Positions 60,246-64,000 of a stretch of 64,000 bases of DNA are shown here, piece after piece. How positions within the stretch are numbered: position 1 is the first letter of the stretch; every line of letters starts with the position of its first letter. Source of the DNA: Cepaea nemoralis (Eukaryota > Mollusca > Gastropoda > Stylommatophora > Helicidae); the NCBI GenBank assembly GCA_014155875.1, contig JACEFZ010025080.1:190001-254000 (forward strand). The letters run 5' to 3'. A model generated the notes under the pieces. That model made no database searches, was not told the origin of the DNA, and saw only the letters and a program-made list of their open reading frames with translations. The translations under genes and the position numbers were made by a program.

Positions 60246-61015
60246 AAAGTCTCTCCGCACAGACCAACAGTTTCAAGAATAAAAACAAATAGAATAAAAA
60301 TTTGGTATTTAATGTTCTGCGGTAAAGGCGTGAATAAAATTGGTGGAACTGCAGTAAAGCTGTGAAAATGAACACAATATAAGAAAACATGAAACACTGC
60401 AGCTTTATAGAACTCAATTACGGAAAACAAAGGACGTTGCGGAGAATAGTCTTCATCAACAAACAAATACAAGAAAACAACATAACACAGGAAAACACAT
60501 AAAGACATAACAACCGAATGAGAAGAATGAATAGATGGAGGAAAAATAAACATTTGAACAATGCAATTGAAATGGATTAAAACCAAAATTTTAAAATGTG
60601 CTATTTATCTCAGAATCACTGATTGATACTTACACGAAACTGGACGCTAGAATGCTTATATAAGTAGTCGTGAGAGTGCATGGTAACATAAGAAAGGGAT
60701 AGGGGTTGATGGCGGTCCCGTGAAGGCTCCATGTAAATGTGTACAAGTGGTGCAAAGCAATGGAGAGGTCGGGAAGTGATAAAGACAGCCTTGAAGTCTT
60801 AGAATAACATGAGGCACTCGCTTTGTATAACTCGACGATTTTGATAAGAATGTCAAGTTATTTATAGTACACATCTACTGCAGGAACTCTTTGATAACTG
60901 CTGCGCTTACAATCTGGTGAGTGGACATTTCAGGTTGCGTGTTGACGTCACCGTTCTATGTGATGTCAGTAAACTGCGCAAAGGGCCCATTACCGCGCCT
61001 TAAGGCACATTGGCA
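60246..61015. other. Intergenic sequence, nothing recognised
   Basis: Short antisense frames at 60586-60092 and 60874-60656 have no motif. Confidence 0.5.
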
Positions 61016-61355
61016 ATATGGCGCTAGACTATATTTGTATAGACCAATAAAAATATGGCGCTAAAATCTATTTGTATAGAGCAATAAAAATATGGCGCTA
61101 GACTCTGTTTGTATAGACCAATTAAAATATGGCGCTATACTCTATTTGTATAGACCAATAAAAATATGGCACTAGATTCTATTTGTATAGACCAATAAAA
61201 ATATGGCTCTATACTCTATTTGTATAGACCAATAAAGATATGGCGTTAGATTCTATTTGTATAGACCAATAAAAAATATGGCTCTATACTCTATTTGTAT
61301 AGACCAATAAAGATATGGCGTTAGATTCTATTTGTATAGTCCAATCGGCATTTGG
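61016..61355. repeat. 37-bp minisatellite containing CCAAT
   Basis: Unit: ctatttgtatagaccaataa, aaatatggcgctagact; caataa at 61045 and 61082 fixes the 37-base period; about nine copies, each with CCAAT and most with ATGGCGC. Confidence 0.95.
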
Positions 61356-62035
61356 AGTAAAGTGTTGACTGTAAAGGATTCGGTATTCGCTCCATGGGAT
61401 GGTGAGTAATTTACGTTCTACGACTTTCTGACTCCTTAAAAGGCGTAATAACATAATTAATTATAGCAATGCGGTACAGAATAGGTTTGGAGTGTCATGC
61501 TGGGGTTCACCAGATTTTGATAATCAAATATGACCAAAAATGCATGACAATGTTAGATGAATATTACTATAAACTACAACTTGACATTCAGCATATCAAA
61601 CAGGAAAGAGTCGAGGAATACGTTATCGCTGAAAAAGGAAGACGACATTGACAACACCTCTTCACGGAGGAAAGTGTGGGGAACTAAATACTTGACAACA
61701 TTACACGTAAACAAATGATTGCAGTCAAGATGACTCAGTAATGCGCACTTGTGGAAATATAATCGCATCAACAAGGCGGCCAGTTATCTACGCGGAGGAT
61801 CAATGTGTCGTGTACAATATTGGCAAGTGCTGGCAAACTACTTGACATTAACCTGTTTCTGGTTAGATTCGTTTTCAGTTATAAAACACTTTGACCTGGT
61901 CAACTCCAGGACACAACAGAGGTCATAAAACTACTTGATCACGACAAACATTCAAAATGTATTGCTCTTGTTAGAGATGCAGTAAAATTTGGGCACAGCC
62001 TTCAGGCGTGGAATGTTGTGGCGACCACACGTCTT
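61356..62035. other. Intergenic sequence, nothing recognised
   Basis: A 60-codon plus-strand frame at 61469-61651 (MRYRIGLECHAGVHQILI..) has no motif or signal to support it. Confidence 0.45.
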
Positions 62036-62395
62036 CGGGAGCCACTTTCGTGCAGTGGCTGGCATGCTTCTTTCCTGCCCAGTGTGGTATGATGGTGTGA
62101 CTACACATCTCTGTGAGCCATGTTGGTGCAGTGGCTGGCACGCTTCTTTCCTGCCCAGTGTGGAATGATGGTGTGGCTACACATCTCTGTGAGCCATGTT
62201 GGTGCAGTGGCTGGCACGCTTCTTTCCTGCCCAGTGTGGAATTATGTTGTGACTACACATCTCTGTGAGCCATGTTGGTGCAGTGGCTGGCACGCTTCTT
62301 TCCTGCCCAGTGTGGAATGATGTTGTGACTACACATCTCTGTGAGCCATGTTGGTGCAGTGGCTGGCACGCTTCTTTCCTGCCCAGTGGTCATTC
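62036..62395 (+). repeat. 76-bp tandem amplification of a SINE 2 head
   Basis: gagccatgttggtgcagtgg, ctggcacgcttctttcctgc, ccagtgtggaatgatg repeat with a 76-base period (gccatg at 62117 and 62193), about five copies. The last copy runs into a complete SINE 2. Each unit holds the A-box-like tggtgcagtggctggcacgc but no B box. Confidence 0.9.
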
Positions 62396-62580
62396 ATTCG
62401 AATCCCATTGATGCAGATTGTGTTTTATTGACCTGGACTCGAACGTCGACCGAACCTAAAATGTGCGCCAGAAAATGTCCTCAGATGAAAAGGCGCCGGT
62501 GTGATATTGACGAGTACAGACTGGTCTATACAAATATGGGGTCTGCACCATCTATCCAGCAGCCTAAAGGCGAGGACACT
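62341..62580 (+). mobile_element. SINE family 2
   Basis: A box as in the preceding repeats, B box attcgaatcccattgatgca, body gtcgaccgaacctaaaatg, gcgccggtgtgatattgacg, tggtctatacaaatatgggg. Confidence 0.8.
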
Positions 62581-63515
62581 GATCTTTAATTTTACTTTTA
62601 CATTTTTCCACTGCTCAGGCTTTGAATTTCCAATCAAATCTGTACAATACGTTCTGTTGTGGCATTCTGTGAGCTGTCTGACAACAGTCAAGATTAAAAT
62701 TGCTGCCCCAGGCCAGCTGTTTGTGTATCTCTGAATGTTGTCTCTGTCGTCGAGCTTTCGAGTCAATGTTGCGTGTGTTTGGACTGAGAAAGTAAATACA
62801 TCATGATTCAACTGTGTTGTTCGTGTGTTGCCAGACTGCTGCTCCACCTTTTTTTTCTGAATGTGAATTTATACCCAAACGGTTGTATTTAAAACGATTG
62901 AGTTAGCACGCTTGGGCTGCACATTGCAGAGATAACTTCTAATGTTCTGTCTATAAATCTGCAGGAAGTCATACGTTTAACTACTTCTCTTCCTTTACTT
63001 GGCGTGTCCTTCCACTGGCCAACTGAATGTAACTACTTAGTTATCTTGTTGCAACTGGCTTCCATTAAGAGTTGAAAGCAGTTTGTTGTTTTGTCTCTTA
63101 TATGTCACCCTGCCTTATCGAGATCCTTTCGATCCACGTTCACCTATGTCTTCAAAATATTGCACTGTTGTAGACAACCTGGGTGATGTGGATGGATTTG
63201 TTATCAGAAGATAGGGCCATTCTACTTTCTGACTATATATGCTATGATATTGATAATATTGTTATCTAATTGTGTTTCTCATTCTGTTTCCTTTGATGAC
63301 ACCAACGGCATTCCACTACTTGTCTACACTCATTTCTACGACACAGTCGATTAAACAAAACGGTTTACTAGGATTAAGAACTATTCCGAGCACTAACAGA
63401 AGAAAACACAATAGCGAACAGTGCAAATGTAAACATGCGAATCTCTTCAACAGATGAAAGCCTCATTCAGTACTCAGGCGACCTAAACGTTAACGCATCT
63501 CAGAGTTTTCCAGAA
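62581..63515. other. Intergenic sequence, nothing recognised
   Basis: No repeat, RNA gene or supported coding frame. Confidence 0.5.
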
Positions 63516-63519
63516 GATT

Positions 63520-63665
63520 CACAAGCAACCACGCGCCACGAGGTTCAGTCGACCCCAGAGTTGTACTGGCTGGGGTGAAAACAATCGTCACTGTCGGCAG
63601 CTGAACCTGGTCCACTGCCTTGCTAGGCTCATCACTAATCACTGTGCTACCGTGGCTCCACTGTA
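63520..63665 (-). mobile_element. Possible tRNA-derived SINE
   Basis: Minus: ccacggtagcacagtgatta (A-box-like) and accaggttcagctgccgaca (weak B box) with tRNA-like spacing. Only one copy in the window, so weak. Confidence 0.3.
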
Positions 63666-64000
63666 CACTATGTTGCGTGCAACCCGGTAATAAAGTAGCT
63701 GCAGGATTGTGACAGGGTTCGGACTTCTACATACATACATCACTCCCGTGTGTCCTCCCCACCCTGCAGTGGTGGGGAAGCGTGTGTTTCTCCATGACCT
63801 CAAGACTTATGCGGTAGCATAGATTTAGACACATGTTGACTTCCGTGTTGTACAGACTCGGTTGAAGCCTAAAGAAGACTTACACGATATAAATGGCTGT
63901 AGAATAGCACTAGCCACCCACCGCCCCGCCCTGTCCTTTTGCAGATAGGGTCTTCACAATTCTTCTCGCTAGTGTCTAATCTCACTGAATTAAAATTATC
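63666..64000. other. Nothing recognised
   Basis: No supported feature up to the window edge. Confidence 0.5.

Noticed and set aside
61469..61651. Small gene MRYRIGLECHAGVHQI..
   Set aside because: Short, isolated, no motif and no promoter or splice signal.

Overview
This is eukaryotic genomic DNA, most likely from a lophotrochozoan and probably a mollusc. The reasons are a multi-exon secreted-protein gene with GT-AG introns, dense non-LTR retrotransposons of the APE-endonuclease class, tRNA-derived SINEs, hAT-type MITEs and many microsatellites. Species assignment is inference. There is no operon structure, CRISPR array or bacterial feature.

The backbone is one host gene on the minus strand: an inter-alpha-trypsin inhibitor heavy chain (ITIH)-like gene. 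Exon 1, with a signal peptide, is at 50949-51032. Exons 2-8 follow at 39468-39619, 35639-35749, 30680-30854, 29424-29496, 27900-28051, 25429-25613 and 2565-2662. All seven junctions keep the reading frame. The exons encode a signal peptide, a VIT domain and the first part of a VWA domain with the MIDAS start DVSTS. The gene runs off the left edge. Everything between 2.6 and 51 kb is therefore intronic for this gene, and intron 7 alone is about 22.8 kb.

Intron 7 holds the most unusual object: a giant imperfect inverted repeat at about 5943-19236. Its arms are about 5.4 kb (left 5943-11490, right 13015-19236) around a 1.5 kb single-copy spacer. From outside to centre each arm carries terminal subrepeats, an array of tRNA-type B boxes, a long CA/GT-rich domain, a TATA-containing promoter-like block, a C2H2 zinc-finger gene reading inward, and coding exons of an unrecognised gene reading outward. 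The spacer carries a further unrecognised, apparently spliced gene with a poly(A) signal. Each arm has its own later LINE insertion with target-site duplications. The flanks (4944-5967 and 19284-19715, both minus) carry broken reading frames that resemble a virus-like or mobile-element gene set, including a phage-tail-fibre-like G-N-L-x-M-x-x-N-x-I motif.

The rest is a retrotransposon graveyard with readable history. LINE family A (copies at 19815-25265, interrupted, and 41243-45216) is nested in LINE family B (40978-46757) with an 11-bp target duplication. A second LINE B (54582-60093) sits in a minisatellite, also with an 11-bp duplication. LINE C (22728-24868) sits in LINE A. A pair of hAT MITEs sits in LINE D (36.2-38.2 kb). 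At least two tRNA-derived SINE families are scattered through the introns. The left edge (1-2100) has a 92-bp satellite and short 18S rRNA-like pieces. The right edge (60-64 kb), upstream of the ITIH gene, has minisatellites and SINEs but no gene I can support.
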